Source: UBA877 sp035506155
GTDB lineage: Bacteria > Chloroflexota > Anaerolineae > Anaerolineales > Villigracilaceae
DNA length: 31,589 nt
Assembly: GCA_035506155.1 (NCBI GenBank)
Contig: DATJPX010000141.1
Location: 1 to 31,589, forward strand
Direction: 5' to 3'
Shown in pieces: positions 8,731-16,073 of this stretch. The position numbers and the translations under genes are program-made. Each line of letters opens with the position of its first letter. The stretch's first letter is position 1. The notes under the pieces were generated by a model that was not told where the DNA came from, searched no databases, and saw nothing but the letters and a program-made list of their open reading frames with translations.

Positions 8731-8823
8731 AGGAATGCTCCTGGGTAGATTCGATTTTCCATCCGTAAAAGTCGTCGAGGAAAGGGTCCGAAAGTTACGG
8801 GCCGGATCCAAATATCGGCTGGA

Positions 8824-9564
8824 TCAATCCCCGGATGTTTTTTGGGGAACCCGGGCAGGTTGGGGGGTCTTCCGGCTGACCAGGATCCGATAGACCAGGA
8901 GGAACAGGAAGCTGCCACCCGTGGTCCAATAAAACCAGTGCGCCCAGCTCAAACCGGCGTCCGTACCGCTCGTCAGCCCGTGGACCAGGGCGCCCAGGTA
9001 GCACAGGAAACTGAAGAAGTGGATGAACCTCCAGGTCTTCTGGCCGATCTGTTTGCGGACGTAAAAAGTGAAAGCCACGATCAGCCAGGCATAGAAACAC
9101 AACTGGCCGATCCCCACCCAGATGGGACGATACTGGGTCGATCCGAAAGGAGTCAGCAACTGGCTCAGCTTGTATTTGCTGTAGCGATCGCCCAACAGGA
9201 TCATGGCGTGGAATCCTGCAAACGCCAGGCCGAGCAGACTCACATATTCATGGATGGCGAAGGTCGGAGGGATGCCCGGCCAAAGACGGGCCATTTTATT
9301 GGTGATGCCGACGCCCAACATCATCGAAGCCCACAACAAGCCCAGCGAAACGAATCCGCTGCCGCGCGAAAGGTACCAATAGAACTTCGGGCTGCTTCCT
9401 GCAAATGAGCTGGCGATGCCCGGCAACCAGTACGGCAGGACGACCGCCGCGGCGATCAATCCCAGAAAGACTGCCAATAGGAAGATCAACGCCGACTGGA
9501 CCGAGAGACTCGATTCGAGTTCGGCGGTTTGGTCCTTTTCTTGTTCGATCGCCTTTGTTTCCAT
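8824..9564 (-). CDS. Ferric-reductase-like di-heme membrane protein
   Basis: 246 residues with about six membrane helices. Four histidines are placed as two heme-b ligand pairs: H105/H119 (13 residues between) and H182/H195 (12 between). That is the spacing known from the ferric reductase/NADPH oxidase transmembrane domain. The flavin- and NAD-binding domains of FRE/NOX enzymes are absent, so, as in MsrQ/YedZ proteins, electrons must come from or go to a separate partner. The ATG is preceded by AAGGA at seven bases and lies three bases after the apbE stop, so the genes are co-translated. It probably moves electrons across the membrane between the ferredoxin or a quinone and an outer acceptor; this is inference from the neighbours. 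Confidence 0.82.
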   Translation of the reverse strand: METKAIEQEKDQTAELESSLSVQSALIFLLAVFLGLIAAAVVLPYWLPGIASSFAGSSPKFYWYLSRGSGFVSLGLLWASMMLGVGITNKMARLWPGIPPTFAIHEYVSLLGLAFAGFHAMILLGDRYSKYKLSQLLTPFGSTQYRPIWVGIGQLCFYAWLIVAFTFYVRKQIGQKTWRFIHFFSFLCYLGALVHGLTSGTDAGLSWAHWFYWTTGGSFLFLLVYRILVSRKTPQPARVPQKTSGD

Positions 9565-9567
9565 TCC

Positions 9568-10491
9568 TTATTCCTTCCAGAGATGCTCTTCGATCTGGCG
9601 GCTGTACAGGCGCTCGCCGCTGTCCAGTACCAGCACGCCCGCCAGTCCGCTATCCGCTTCCAGCCAGTCCAGCCCGGCCTGGCTGCCCAGGATCAGGACC
9701 GCTTTGGCAGCCGCTTCCGCTTCGAGGACGGTCGGAGCGACGACGGTGACGGCCAGGATGTCGGTCGCCGCCGGCTGGCCGGTGCGTGGATCGATGATAT
9801 GATGCCGCCAGGTCCCTCCCTGCAGCCAGCGATGGTAATCCTTGCCGGAAGTGGCGACGCCGCCCCGGCGCATCATCAAAGTCTCGAAGTGGCTGCCGGA
9901 CTGGAACGGGTCATTGATCCCGATCGGCCAGGCCTGACCATCCGGGCGCAGGCCGTACACGGCGATGTCCCCGCCAGCGTCCACCAGGGCCGGACCGTAG
10001 CGCGACAATCGCTTGGCGGCACTCTGCGCCGCCCAACCTTTGGCGATCCCACCGAGGTCGATATGGACCGAATCTGGCAGGACCATCGTGCGGGTCGGAG
10101 CGTCCCAGGCGACCATTTCGGAAAAGTCGGGCAGCGCGTGGGCGCTTTCCGTGCGTACGTCTTGGACGGCCGGCAGGAGCTCGAAGGAGCGGTCGTAGCC
10201 GGCCAGGAGCAGGGCGTCCAGGACAGTCGGGGTCACCAATCCATTCGTAAAGCGTTCCGCCTGCCGGGCGGCGTGGAAAACCTCCCACAGTGTTTTACTC
10301 ACTGTGAAAGGCTTTCCAGTCGAGCGATTGAGTTGGCTGAGTTCGCTTTCCGGGCGAAACCGGCTGAGCACCTGCTCCCATTCCTCGAACCAGCCCGGCA
10401 CATGGGCAAGCGTTTTTTCGATGTCCGGCGAGTCGGTATCCACGATCGCCAGCATCCGGCTGCCCATGGCATGGAATTCGATCCGCTTCAT
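9568..10491 (-). CDS. apbE: FAD:protein FMN transferase (ApbE)
   Basis: 307 residues. ApbE covalently attaches FMN, through a phosphoester bond, to Thr or Ser of target proteins. Family motifs are all visible: LSRFRPESELSQLN near the N-terminus, VTPTVLDAL, DLGGIAKGWAAQ, VDAGGDIAVYG, GVATSG and HHIIDPRTGQPAATD. Unlike most ApbE proteins it has no signal peptide or lipobox: the catalytic domain begins immediately (MKRIEFHAMGSRM), so a cytoplasmic location is suggested. Its ATG overlaps the stop of the upstream low-complexity protein by four bases (ATGA). No clear FMN-binding domain with the flavinylation motif is encoded beside it; the target is either elsewhere or one of the unusual neighbours. 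Confidence 0.93.
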   Translation of the reverse strand: MKRIEFHAMGSRMLAIVDTDSPDIEKTLAHVPGWFEEWEQVLSRFRPESELSQLNRSTGKPFTVSKTLWEVFHAARQAERFTNGLVTPTVLDALLLAGYDRSFELLPAVQDVRTESAHALPDFSEMVAWDAPTRTMVLPDSVHIDLGGIAKGWAAQSAAKRLSRYGPALVDAGGDIAVYGLRPDGQAWPIGINDPFQSGSHFETLMMRRGGVATSGKDYHRWLQGGTWRHHIIDPRTGQPAATDILAVTVVAPTVLEAEAAAKAVLILGSQAGLDWLEADSGLAGVLVLDSGERLYSRQIEEHLWKE

Positions 10492-10934
10492 GGCTTGGAG
10501 GAACTGGTGGTGGTTACCGGCGGGGGCGCGGCCACAGGCGGTGGAACCGGGTTGGAGACGGTCGTCGAGCCTGTACCGCTGGAGTTGGAACTGGAACTGC
10601 CGGCCTGGCCGCCGGAACCGCTGTTGCCGCCGTAACTTGGCGAACCGCCGGCATTGCTCCCGACCACGACCACGCGCGTCACGGGCGGCTTGCCTCCCAA
10701 CAGGATATGGACCGGCGGGAGGTGGATGGTCGACAGGGCAGACGTGTTCGTAGCCGTCGGGGTGTAAACAAAGGTGGATGTCGGATCAGGCGTCGGCGCG
10801 GAGGGAGTCGGGTTGCTCGCCACCGTACGAATGCCTTTGGCAAACACGTTCCAGAGGGCCAGGGTGAAGGTGATCGCCACAGAGGCGATCACGATCTGGG
10901 CATCCAGCCAGCGCTTCTTGGGTTTATTTTGCAT
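10488..10934 (-). CDS. Membrane-anchored low-complexity protein of the redox operon
   Basis: 148 residues, not recognised as a known family. A basic N-terminus precedes one membrane helix (about residues 13-33, IVIASVAITFTLALWNVFA). Then follow a Thr/Pro-rich stretch (about 40-68), a short ordered segment with ILLGGKPPVTRVVVV, a Gly/Ser-rich block of about 35 residues and a Pro/Val/Ser tail. By the positive-inside rule the tail would be extracytoplasmic. It sits 12 bases after the PepSY-like gene and overlaps apbE by four bases, so it belongs to that operon. Ser/Thr richness next to a flavin transferase makes it a possible but unproven substrate; SGTGSTT is only loosely like the known motif. 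Confidence 0.7.
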   Translation of the reverse strand: MQNKPKKRWLDAQIVIASVAITFTLALWNVFAKGIRTVASNPTPSAPTPDPTSTFVYTPTATNTSALSTIHLPPVHILLGGKPPVTRVVVVGSNAGGSPSYGGNSGSGGQAGSSSSNSSGTGSTTVSNPVPPPVAAPPPVTTTSSSKP

Positions 10935-10946
10935 GGCAAGCCTCGA

Positions 10947-11441
10947 TCAATGATCATTGCCGGAATCGTCGCCGCCATCATCGTGGTGGCTGGGCGTCGG
11001 GGCGGCTGTGCTGCCGGATTGCTGGGGTTGTCCCTGGGAGTGCCCTCCAGAAGGCTGCTGGGAACCGGTCGACGGCGCCGTAACGTAGCGCCGCAGGTAC
11101 GTGACCAGCAGGACATGGCCTTCCGGGCTGACGTAAACGATATTCCCTGAGCTGAATGTCACTTTGTAGACATCCATGCCATAAAGGGTGGCAGTATCCA
11201 CGCTATAGAGATCGGAGCTGCCGAGGACGGAAGCGGCGATCACGGAAGCTTCCTGCGGCGATATGATTTGCGAAAGCGTGGGCTGTACGAGGGTATCGGT
11301 CGGCTGGACCAGGGTGTTCGTAGGAACAGGGGTGTCGGTCACAACCGGGCTGCCAGTGGCCCTGGCTTTGACGATCCCCCCGATGACAGCCAGGATGAAC
11401 GTGGTAATGGCGGCGGAGAAAAACAGGGAATTCTTCTTCAT
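10947..11441 (-). CDS. Exported PepSY-like protein with His/Asp-rich tail
   Basis: 164 residues. The N-terminus MKKNSLFFSAAITTFILAV is a signal peptide or anchor, followed by a Thr/Pro/Val linker in which NTLVQPTDTLVQPT is a direct repeat. Residues about 58-115 form a PepSY-like domain (SPQEASVIAASVLG, then VYKVTFSSGNIVYVSPEGHVL). The tail is Gln/Gly/Ser-rich and ends with PSHHDDGGDDSGNDH, which could bind metal. PepSY domains occur in protease propeptides and in membrane electron-transfer proteins associated with ferric-reductase-like modules; the second context fits here. GGAGG lies nine bases before the ATG. It is the first gene of a five-gene operon and is preceded by a leader with conserved-looking stems. 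Confidence 0.72.
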   Translation of the reverse strand: MKKNSLFFSAAITTFILAVIGGIVKARATGSPVVTDTPVPTNTLVQPTDTLVQPTLSQIISPQEASVIAASVLGSSDLYSVDTATLYGMDVYKVTFSSGNIVYVSPEGHVLLVTYLRRYVTAPSTGSQQPSGGHSQGQPQQSGSTAAPTPSHHDDGGDDSGNDH

Positions 11442-11443
11442 AT

Positions 11444-11520
11444 CGGTAAACCTCCGGTAAGCTTGTTTGCAGAGTTGGGGCTATCGATCCATCTCTGTTA
11501 ACCAGTAGTCGCCTTACCGG
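11444..11520 (-). promoter_or_regulatory. Structured 5' leader of the redox operon
   Basis: On the minus strand an 8-bp outer stem pairs CCGGTAAG (11513-11520) with CTTACCGG (11454-11461), and an inner stem pairs CAGAGaTGG (11489-11497) with CCAaCTCTG (11470-11478). The 3' arm of the outer stem runs into the ribosome-binding GGAGG. A second copy of the arm, TTTACCG (11444-11450), lies on the other side of GGAGG, so the same left arm could pair with either copy. This could switch access to the site. It does not match a riboswitch class I can name. Confidence 0.45.
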
Positions 11521-11554
11521 CGAAAAAGTTATGCCCGCGTGCCGCCGCTTCGGG

Positions 11555-12430
11555 TCAGGGTTTTGCCTGATCGAATACCTTAGAAAACTCCTGCAAATAC
11601 CGGGCGGCCAGTTCCCGGCTGGAAAGCACCAACATATTCTCATCGTTGCGGGTCTCTGCGCTGTTCGTGAAATTGAATGAACCGGTCACGACGATCGCCT
11701 CGTCGGTGAGGATCAGCTTGTGGTGCATCAAGCCTTTCTGGTTTCCGTCCAGGCGCACGTCCAGGCCAGCCTGCCGGAAAAGATCGTATTCCGTCCCTTC
11801 GTCCGCTTTGACCTGGCTGCTGTCCATCACCCCGGTGACGACGACCCCGCTGCGGGCTTTTTCAATGATCGCCTCGCCCAGGTCATTGGAAGTGAAGGAA
11901 AACGCCAGGAAGCGGATGCTTTCCCGGGCCGCGCGGATCAGATCCAGGAGGCGACTCTCCGCCCCATCCTGCGGCGAAAAATAAACCTCGACGGGCAGTT
12001 CGTCGAGGTCGAGGGATATCCGGGTCGGGAGGATATATTTTTCCGGGCCGAAATGATGCTGGCTGAACATCTTCTCGAATTCGTCCGTGTAAACCCGGGC
12101 CAATTGCCCTGACCGGATCCACAACAGGTCATTGTTATCCTTGTACACGCCGCTCACCGTATAGTTCATCGAACCCGTCCAAACCTCCTCCCTGTCCAGG
12201 ATGACGAACTTATCGTGCATCAACCCTTCGTGCTGGTCCCCCACGACCGGGATCCCGGCGCCGATCAAGTCCTGCACCTCGCTTACGTCCATATTGTCGC
12301 TCTCCATCACAATCCGGACGGTCACCCCGCGCCGGTGAGCCCCGATCAGTGCATCGCGGATACTCCACAGATTCAGGCTGTAAGCGGCCATGTCCACCGA
12401 CAGGCGGGCGCGGCCAATCGCCTCGACCAA
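11555..12430 (-). CDS. Phospholipase-D-like protein, main frame of an interrupted lipoprotein gene
   Basis: 291 codons from a TTG at 12430, though the frame stays open to 12523 where a TAG blocks it. Two HKD motifs mark the two halves of a PLD-superfamily fold: HDKFVILD with GSMNYT, and HHKLILTD with GSFNFT. The residues around them are intact, so the domain should be catalytically competent if made. PLD-like enzymes cleave or transfer phosphodiesters (phospholipid, cardiolipin synthesis or nucleic acid). Just upstream, in the same frame, lies a lipoprotein signal sequence (separate entry), so the original gene ran from 12640 to 11555 as 361 codons plus stop. Downstream there are 113 bases before the redox operon. 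With no proper start in this part, expression as it stands is doubtful. Confidence 0.8.
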   Translation of the reverse strand: MVEAIGRARLSVDMAAYSLNLWSIRDALIGAHRRGVTVRIVMESDNMDVSEVQDLIGAGIPVVGDQHEGLMHDKFVILDREEVWTGSMNYTVSGVYKDNNDLLWIRSGQLARVYTDEFEKMFSQHHFGPEKYILPTRISLDLDELPVEVYFSPQDGAESRLLDLIRAARESIRFLAFSFTSNDLGEAIIEKARSGVVVTGVMDSSQVKADEGTEYDLFRQAGLDVRLDGNQKGLMHHKLILTDEAIVVTGSFNFTNSAETRNDENMLVLSSRELAARYLQEFSKVFDQAKP

Positions 12431-12523
12431 CGCCTGGTCGGGGCCGCCGGAATAATCCCTGGCGTGAGGGTCGTCGGGATCCGTGAAAAAGACCTGGATG
12501 GACGGCGTGGAAAACGAAGGCGT

Positions 12524-12640
12524 CTAGGTTACAGGAACCGCGCCAAGCCCGGGGTATGGAACCGGTGAACAGGCTCCAAGCAGTAAGCCAAGAAGGACCA
12601 TCCAGATAAATTGACTATACGCAGTCGATTTTAGTCTCAT
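12524..12640 (-). pseudogene. Lipoprotein signal segment of the PLD gene, ending at an in-frame TAG
   Basis: ATG at 12640 with GGAGG six bases upstream, 38 codons and then TAG (12524-12526). The peptide has a basic N-terminus, a hydrophobic core and the lipobox LLGAC, so the product would be exported and lipid-anchored. The frame after the TAG continues without shift as TPSFSTPSIQVFFTDPDD into the PLD domain. A single C-to-T change (CAG to TAG) would explain the stop. Other genes here end in TAG (the ferredoxin and xseA), so TAG is a normal stop in this genome. Confidence 0.75.
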
Positions 12641-12663
12641 GCTACACCTCCCTTGTTATAAAA

Positions 12664-12691
12664 ATTATAGCCCGTTCGGCGCGAATTTCAA
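12664..12691 (-). promoter_or_regulatory. Promoter of the PLD lipoprotein gene
   Basis: Minus strand TTGAAA (12686-12691), 16-base spacer, TATAAT (12664-12669), then the ribosome-binding site and ATG at 12640. The promoter and ribosome-binding site are well formed, which suggests that the disruption at codon 39 is recent or artefactual. Confidence 0.7.
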
Positions 12692-12729
12692 GCCATCAAT
12701 CCTCCGTCAAGGGGGCTGCCGGCGTAGTG

Positions 12730-12735
12730 TATAAT
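12730..12735 (+). promoter_or_regulatory. -10 box (TATAAT) of murJ, leaderless layout
   Basis: TATAAT preceded by GTG and ending 8 bases before the murJ ATG (12744). No Shine-Dalgarno fits in the remaining space, so a leaderless message is expected. The -35 region is not clear. Confidence 0.6.
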
Positions 12736-12743
12736 CCCCGCTC

Positions 12744-14309
12744 ATGAGCGAGACGACAAGCAAAGCCAACCAGCAGATCGCCCGCGCCTCCGGCACGGTC
12801 ATGTTCGCATTTGCCATCAGCCAGGTCGCCGGATTGGTCCGCCAGATCCTGGTAACGAAGACTTTTGGCACGGGGCCGGAGTGGGATGCTTTCAGCGCTG
12901 CAATCGTCGTCCCGAACCTGCTCTTCAGCCTCGTGGCTGGCGGCGCACTTGCCTCTGCCTTCGTCCCGACGTTCACAACCCTGCTCTCGAAAAACGATCG
13001 CCCGGGCGCCTGGAGACTTTTTTCAGCGCTCGTCAACGCAGTCACACTGGTCCTGGCTGCATCCAGCCTGCTGGCCGCCATTTTCGCCCCGCAGATCGTC
13101 CATTTGCTCTGGCCGGATTATCAACAGGCCCTGGCAACCCAGCTGTTGCGCATCCTCCTGATCACCTCGGCCATTTTCGGGGTCAGCGGAATCGTATCGG
13201 GGGTCTTGAATGCACACCAGCGTTTCCTGCTGCCGTCCCTGGCATCGACCATGTACTGGCTGGGATGGATCATCGGCCTGCTCTTCTTCGTCCCGTCGAT
13301 GGGGATCCTCGGCCTGGCCTGGGGAGCCGTGCTGGGATCGGTGATGCACCTCGGAATCCAGTTGCCCAACCTGTTCCGCCTGCCTGAACGCCGGTACACG
13401 GCGACCCTGGGGGCGCAGAACCCCAATTTCAAGGAGGTGGTGCTCCTGATGGGTCCGCGCCTGATCGGCGTCGCAACGGTTCAGTTGAACCTTCTGCTCA
13501 ACACCATCATCGCCAACTACCTTCCGGCCGGACAGCTTGGGGCGATCAATTTCGCCTTTCCGATCATGACTGTCCCGCTCGTCATCATCGGTTCCGGGAT
13601 CGGCTTTGCGACCCTGCCGACGTTTTCCGCCCAGGTGGCGAGCGGCCAATACGACGAATTGAAAGATTCGATCACGACCTCGCTGCGCAGCGTGCTTTTC
13701 CTCTCCCTGCCGGCCACGGCCGGATTGATCCTGCTCGCCCGGCCGCTGATCGCATTCCTATTCCAGCACGGGAAATTCACCGGCCAATCCACCGACTGGG
13801 TCGCCTGGGCGCTCATCCTGTATACCATTGGCCTGGTCGGGCACGCCACCCTGGAGGTCGTGGTCCGGGCATTTTACGCCCTCCACGATACCAAGACGCC
13901 GGTGCTGGTGGGCGCGACGGCCATGATCATCAACCTGCTCCTCAGCGTGCTCCTGGTCATTGTCTTCCCCAAGCTTGGCTGGGCGGCCCTGGGCGGCCTG
14001 GCACTCTCGACTTCCGTCGCCGCGTATATCGAGACCGGGGCTCTCTTCCTGCTCCTTCGCAAACGATTGAAAGGTATCCAGGGCAGGCGGCTGGCCCGCG
14101 GGACCGGGGCTGCGATCCTGGGATCCCTGGTGATGGCGGTCGCACTCCTATTCTGGCTGCAGCTCACGAAGACCCAATCGACCGCCCTGACGACGCTCGG
14201 TGGAGTCGTGATCGGCGGGATCGTCTACGGACTGAGCATGATCCTGCTGCGCGTCCCGGAAGTAGGCAGCATCTTCCAGGCATTCAAGCGACGCTTCCTG
14301 GGAAAATAA
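12744..14309 (+). CDS. murJ: Lipid II flippase MurJ
   Basis: 521 residues, the usual length for MurJ (MviN) of the MOP exporter superfamily, with about 14 membrane helices. It flips lipid II across the membrane for peptidoglycan synthesis. Diagnostic stretches include the N-terminal GLVRQILVTKTFG, the DAFSAAIVVPNL segment (helix 1-2 region), GVLNAHQRFLLPS, LNLLLNTIIANYLPAGQ, and VVVRAFYALHDTKTPV in the second half. A short basic C-terminal end follows. It is monocistronic and divergent from the PLD gene, and converges on the small gene at 14357. Presence of MurJ, together with the LCP and VanW proteins, argues for a peptidoglycan-containing cell envelope. Confidence 0.95.
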   Translation: MSETTSKANQQIARASGTVMFAFAISQVAGLVRQILVTKTFGTGPEWDAFSAAIVVPNLLFSLVAGGALASAFVPTFTTLLSKNDRPGAWRLFSALVNAVTLVLAASSLLAAIFAPQIVHLLWPDYQQALATQLLRILLITSAIFGVSGIVSGVLNAHQRFLLPSLASTMYWLGWIIGLLFFVPSMGILGLAWGAVLGSVMHLGIQLPNLFRLPERRYTATLGAQNPNFKEVVLLMGPRLIGVATVQLNLLLNTIIANYLPAGQLGAINFAFPIMTVPLVIIGSGIGFATLPTFSAQVASGQYDELKDSITTSLRSVLFLSLPATAGLILLARPLIAFLFQHGKFTGQSTDWVAWALILYTIGLVGHATLEVVVRAFYALHDTKTPVLVGATAMIINLLLSVLLVIVFPKLGWAALGGLALSTSVAAYIETGALFLLLRKRLKGIQGRRLARGTGAAILGSLVMAVALLFWLQLTKTQSTALTTLGGVVIGGIVYGLSMILLRVPEVGSIFQAFKRRFLGK

Positions 14310-14312
14310 AAA

Positions 14313-14340
14313 GCCCCCGCAATCCTTGGATTGCGAGGGC
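14313..14340 (-). terminator. Intrinsic terminator between convergent genes
   Basis: An 11-bp stem with one mismatch and loop CCAAGG; on the minus strand it is followed by TTTTTATTTT (14303-14312), so it mainly serves the small gene at 14357. The stem could also stop murJ transcription, but the plus side has no T-run. Confidence 0.8.
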
Positions 14341-14356
14341 ATTGGGTGGAACCGAA

Positions 14357-14587
14357 TTATTTCTTGCCCTTCTTCGCAACTGACTTTTCGACGTCCGTGA
14401 CCAGACCGCCGATCAGATTCTCGGCCATCTGTACTTCGGCATCGTTGCTCAGGAAGGACGTCAGGGCAGCCCCGACCGGAGCAGGCAGCTTCTTCTTGAG
14501 GTAATCGATGACGATATTGACCACGGTCATTGCCATGGCTTCGGGAAGGCCGGTCTTCTTGACGATCAAGCTTACCAATTCATTCAT
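14357..14587 (-). CDS. Small helical protein of unknown function
   Basis: 76 residues from ATG 14587, which has GGAGG five bases upstream; an earlier in-frame start at 14605 lacks one. The protein is mostly helical: NELVSLIVKKTGLPEAMA, then a helix, KKKLPAPVGAAL and a basic Lys-rich end. The pattern of a KTGL-type helix, a second helix and LPAPxxxxL resembles small conserved bacterial proteins annotated as hypothetical, found in Chloroflexota and Actinobacteria. No signal peptide, membrane helix or catalytic motif is seen. It has its own terminator and is not clearly in an operon. No function is proposed. Confidence 0.75.
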   Translation of the reverse strand: MNELVSLIVKKTGLPEAMAMTVVNIVIDYLKKKLPAPVGAALTSFLSNDAEVQMAENLIGGLVTDVEKSVAKKGKK

Positions 14588-14689
14588 GTCATCCTCCGAA
14601 TGCAATCTGAGTTTGGAGCCTTAATTTTGGCTGGTGGAGAGAGTATATCGTCTACTCACCAAAAAATAAACCCGCTTTGCATTACTTTT

Positions 14690-15604
14690 TCATTTCAAAT
14701 TCCGGTGAGCCCGTTTGGATTCCGCCAGGCGCTTCTCGGCAGTTTTAACCGCCTCCCGCAGGGATTCGCCGTGCTCGGCGGTCGCCATTCCGAGGGACAG
14801 GCCAAGCAGCGTCTTGGTGTTCGTCTGGTTGTGTTTCGTGATCCTGGCGCGAATGCGGGAGAGGATCGCCTCTGACGAGGGTTCTCCCGTCAACGGCAGG
14901 ATCACCGCGAACTCATCCCCGCCGACCCGGGCAATGACATCTTCGGCCCGGAACGACTCCAGCAGGATCTGGCTGCAGCGAAGCAAGAGGGCGTCCCCCG
15001 CTTCGTGCCCCTGGGCGTCATTGAGCGCCTGGAGGTCGTCGATATCCACGAAGAGGACGCTGATCGGATAATGGCGGCTCTTTTCCATGCGGCCGACTTC
15101 GGCTTCGAAATAGGCCCGGTTATACAGTCCGGTCAGCTGGTCGTGGGTGCTGACGAACCAGAGTTTTTCCTGGGCGGCTTTCCGCTCGCTGACATCTTCG
15201 GCGGTTCCCAGGATATACCGCACCTGACCATCCGCGTTCCGGACCAGCGGGGTGTCCCGAATCAGAAGCCAATGCCAGCCGCCATAGACATGCTTGGCCC
15301 GAAATTCCACTTCCAGCAAATCGCCTTCGGCCGCCCGCTGGCAGTTTTGGTGATGCTCGAGCACGCGCTGCCTGTCTTCAGGGTTGACAAGCTCGGCCTC
15401 GATTTTATTCCCCATCTTCAGAATCTCCTGTGGAGCGTATCCCAGCGTGGAAGCCGTATCGCCGCTGACAAAAATATAGCGGGATTCGGCCAGGTCGAAA
15501 ATGTAGATGAGGTTCGCGCCGGTCACGAAGAGGCAGTCGACCAGGCGGGATTCGAAGTCCACACCAACGTCCGCAAGCAGTTTTCGCAATTCGCTCGTTT
15601 TCAT
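14690..15604 (-). CDS. PAS-GGDEF diguanylate cyclase
   Basis: 304 residues, no membrane segment. A PAS domain (about 22-140, with the ILGTAEDVSERK exit typical of PAS/PAC) precedes a GGDEF domain (about 145-300). The active-site GGDEF is intact (228-232), and RAED (219-222) five residues ahead is an RxxD inhibitory site, so the enzyme should make cyclic di-GMP from two GTP and be product-inhibited. FVDIDDLQALND supplies the metal and GTP contacts. Start ATG 15604 has GGAGGAGGG just upstream; a longer frame upstream is the shadow of the next gene. It is the last gene of the xseA operon, 16 bases after the DUF212 gene. The PAS ligand is unknown. Confidence 0.92.
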   Translation of the reverse strand: MKTSELRKLLADVGVDFESRLVDCLFVTGANLIYIFDLAESRYIFVSGDTASTLGYAPQEILKMGNKIEAELVNPEDRQRVLEHHQNCQRAAEGDLLEVEFRAKHVYGGWHWLLIRDTPLVRNADGQVRYILGTAEDVSERKAAQEKLWFVSTHDQLTGLYNRAYFEAEVGRMEKSRHYPISVLFVDIDDLQALNDAQGHEAGDALLLRCSQILLESFRAEDVIARVGGDEFAVILPLTGEPSSEAILSRIRARITKHNQTNTKTLLGLSLGMATAEHGESLREAVKTAEKRLAESKRAHRNLK

Positions 15605-15620
15605 TATCCCTCCTCCGGGA

Positions 15621-16073
15621 CTATTTCCAAAGGAACCACACGCCAAGCGCGACGACCAACCCCAAAAGGACGCCTCCCAGCGCCTCCAAAGGAGTATGGC
15701 CCAGTACCTCACGCAGATTCTCCTCAGAGATCGGGTGCCCCTGGAGGAGTTCATCCACCAACACATTGATCTTTTGCGCCTGCATGCCGGCCTGGCGGCG
15801 GATGCCGGTCGCATCGTAAACGACGATCATGGCGATCGCCACGGCCACGCCAAAGACCGGGTTGTCGAAGCCGTAATGGAGGCCCACGGCCGCGGCAGTG
15901 GATGTCACCAGGGCGGAATGGGAGCTGGGCATTCCCCCGGCCGCAAAGAACAGGGCCCAATTCCAGCGCCTGGATTGAAAACAATCGATCGGGATTTTCA
16001 AGGCCTGTGCCAGGATCCAGCCGATCAAACCGGTCAGCAAGACCCGGTTTTGGAGGATGGCGCCCAGGTTCAT
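15621..16073 (-). CDS. DUF212 (YuiD-like) divergent PAP2 membrane protein
   Basis: 150 residues with about four membrane helices. The motifs GGMPSSHSA (46-54), VYDATGIRRQAG and GHTPLEALGG are those of the DUF212 family, distant relatives of the PAP2 phosphatase/haloperoxidase fold. A lipid phosphatase role is a reasonable guess but not established for the family. The ATG overlaps the xseB stop by four bases (ATGA), placing it firmly in the operon between xseB and the diguanylate cyclase. Confidence 0.88.
   Translation of the reverse strand: MNLGAILQNRVLLTGLIGWILAQALKIPIDCFQSRRWNWALFFAAGGMPSSHSALVTSTAAAVGLHYGFDNPVFGVAVAIAMIVVYDATGIRRQAGMQAQKINVLVDELLQGHPISEENLREVLGHTPLEALGGVLLGLVVALGVWFLWK

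Noticed and set aside
12524..12526. Amber codon reassignment or programmed readthrough in the PLD gene
   Set aside because: Other genes in the window end in TAG, and no readthrough signal is visible; a point mutation or base-call error is simpler.
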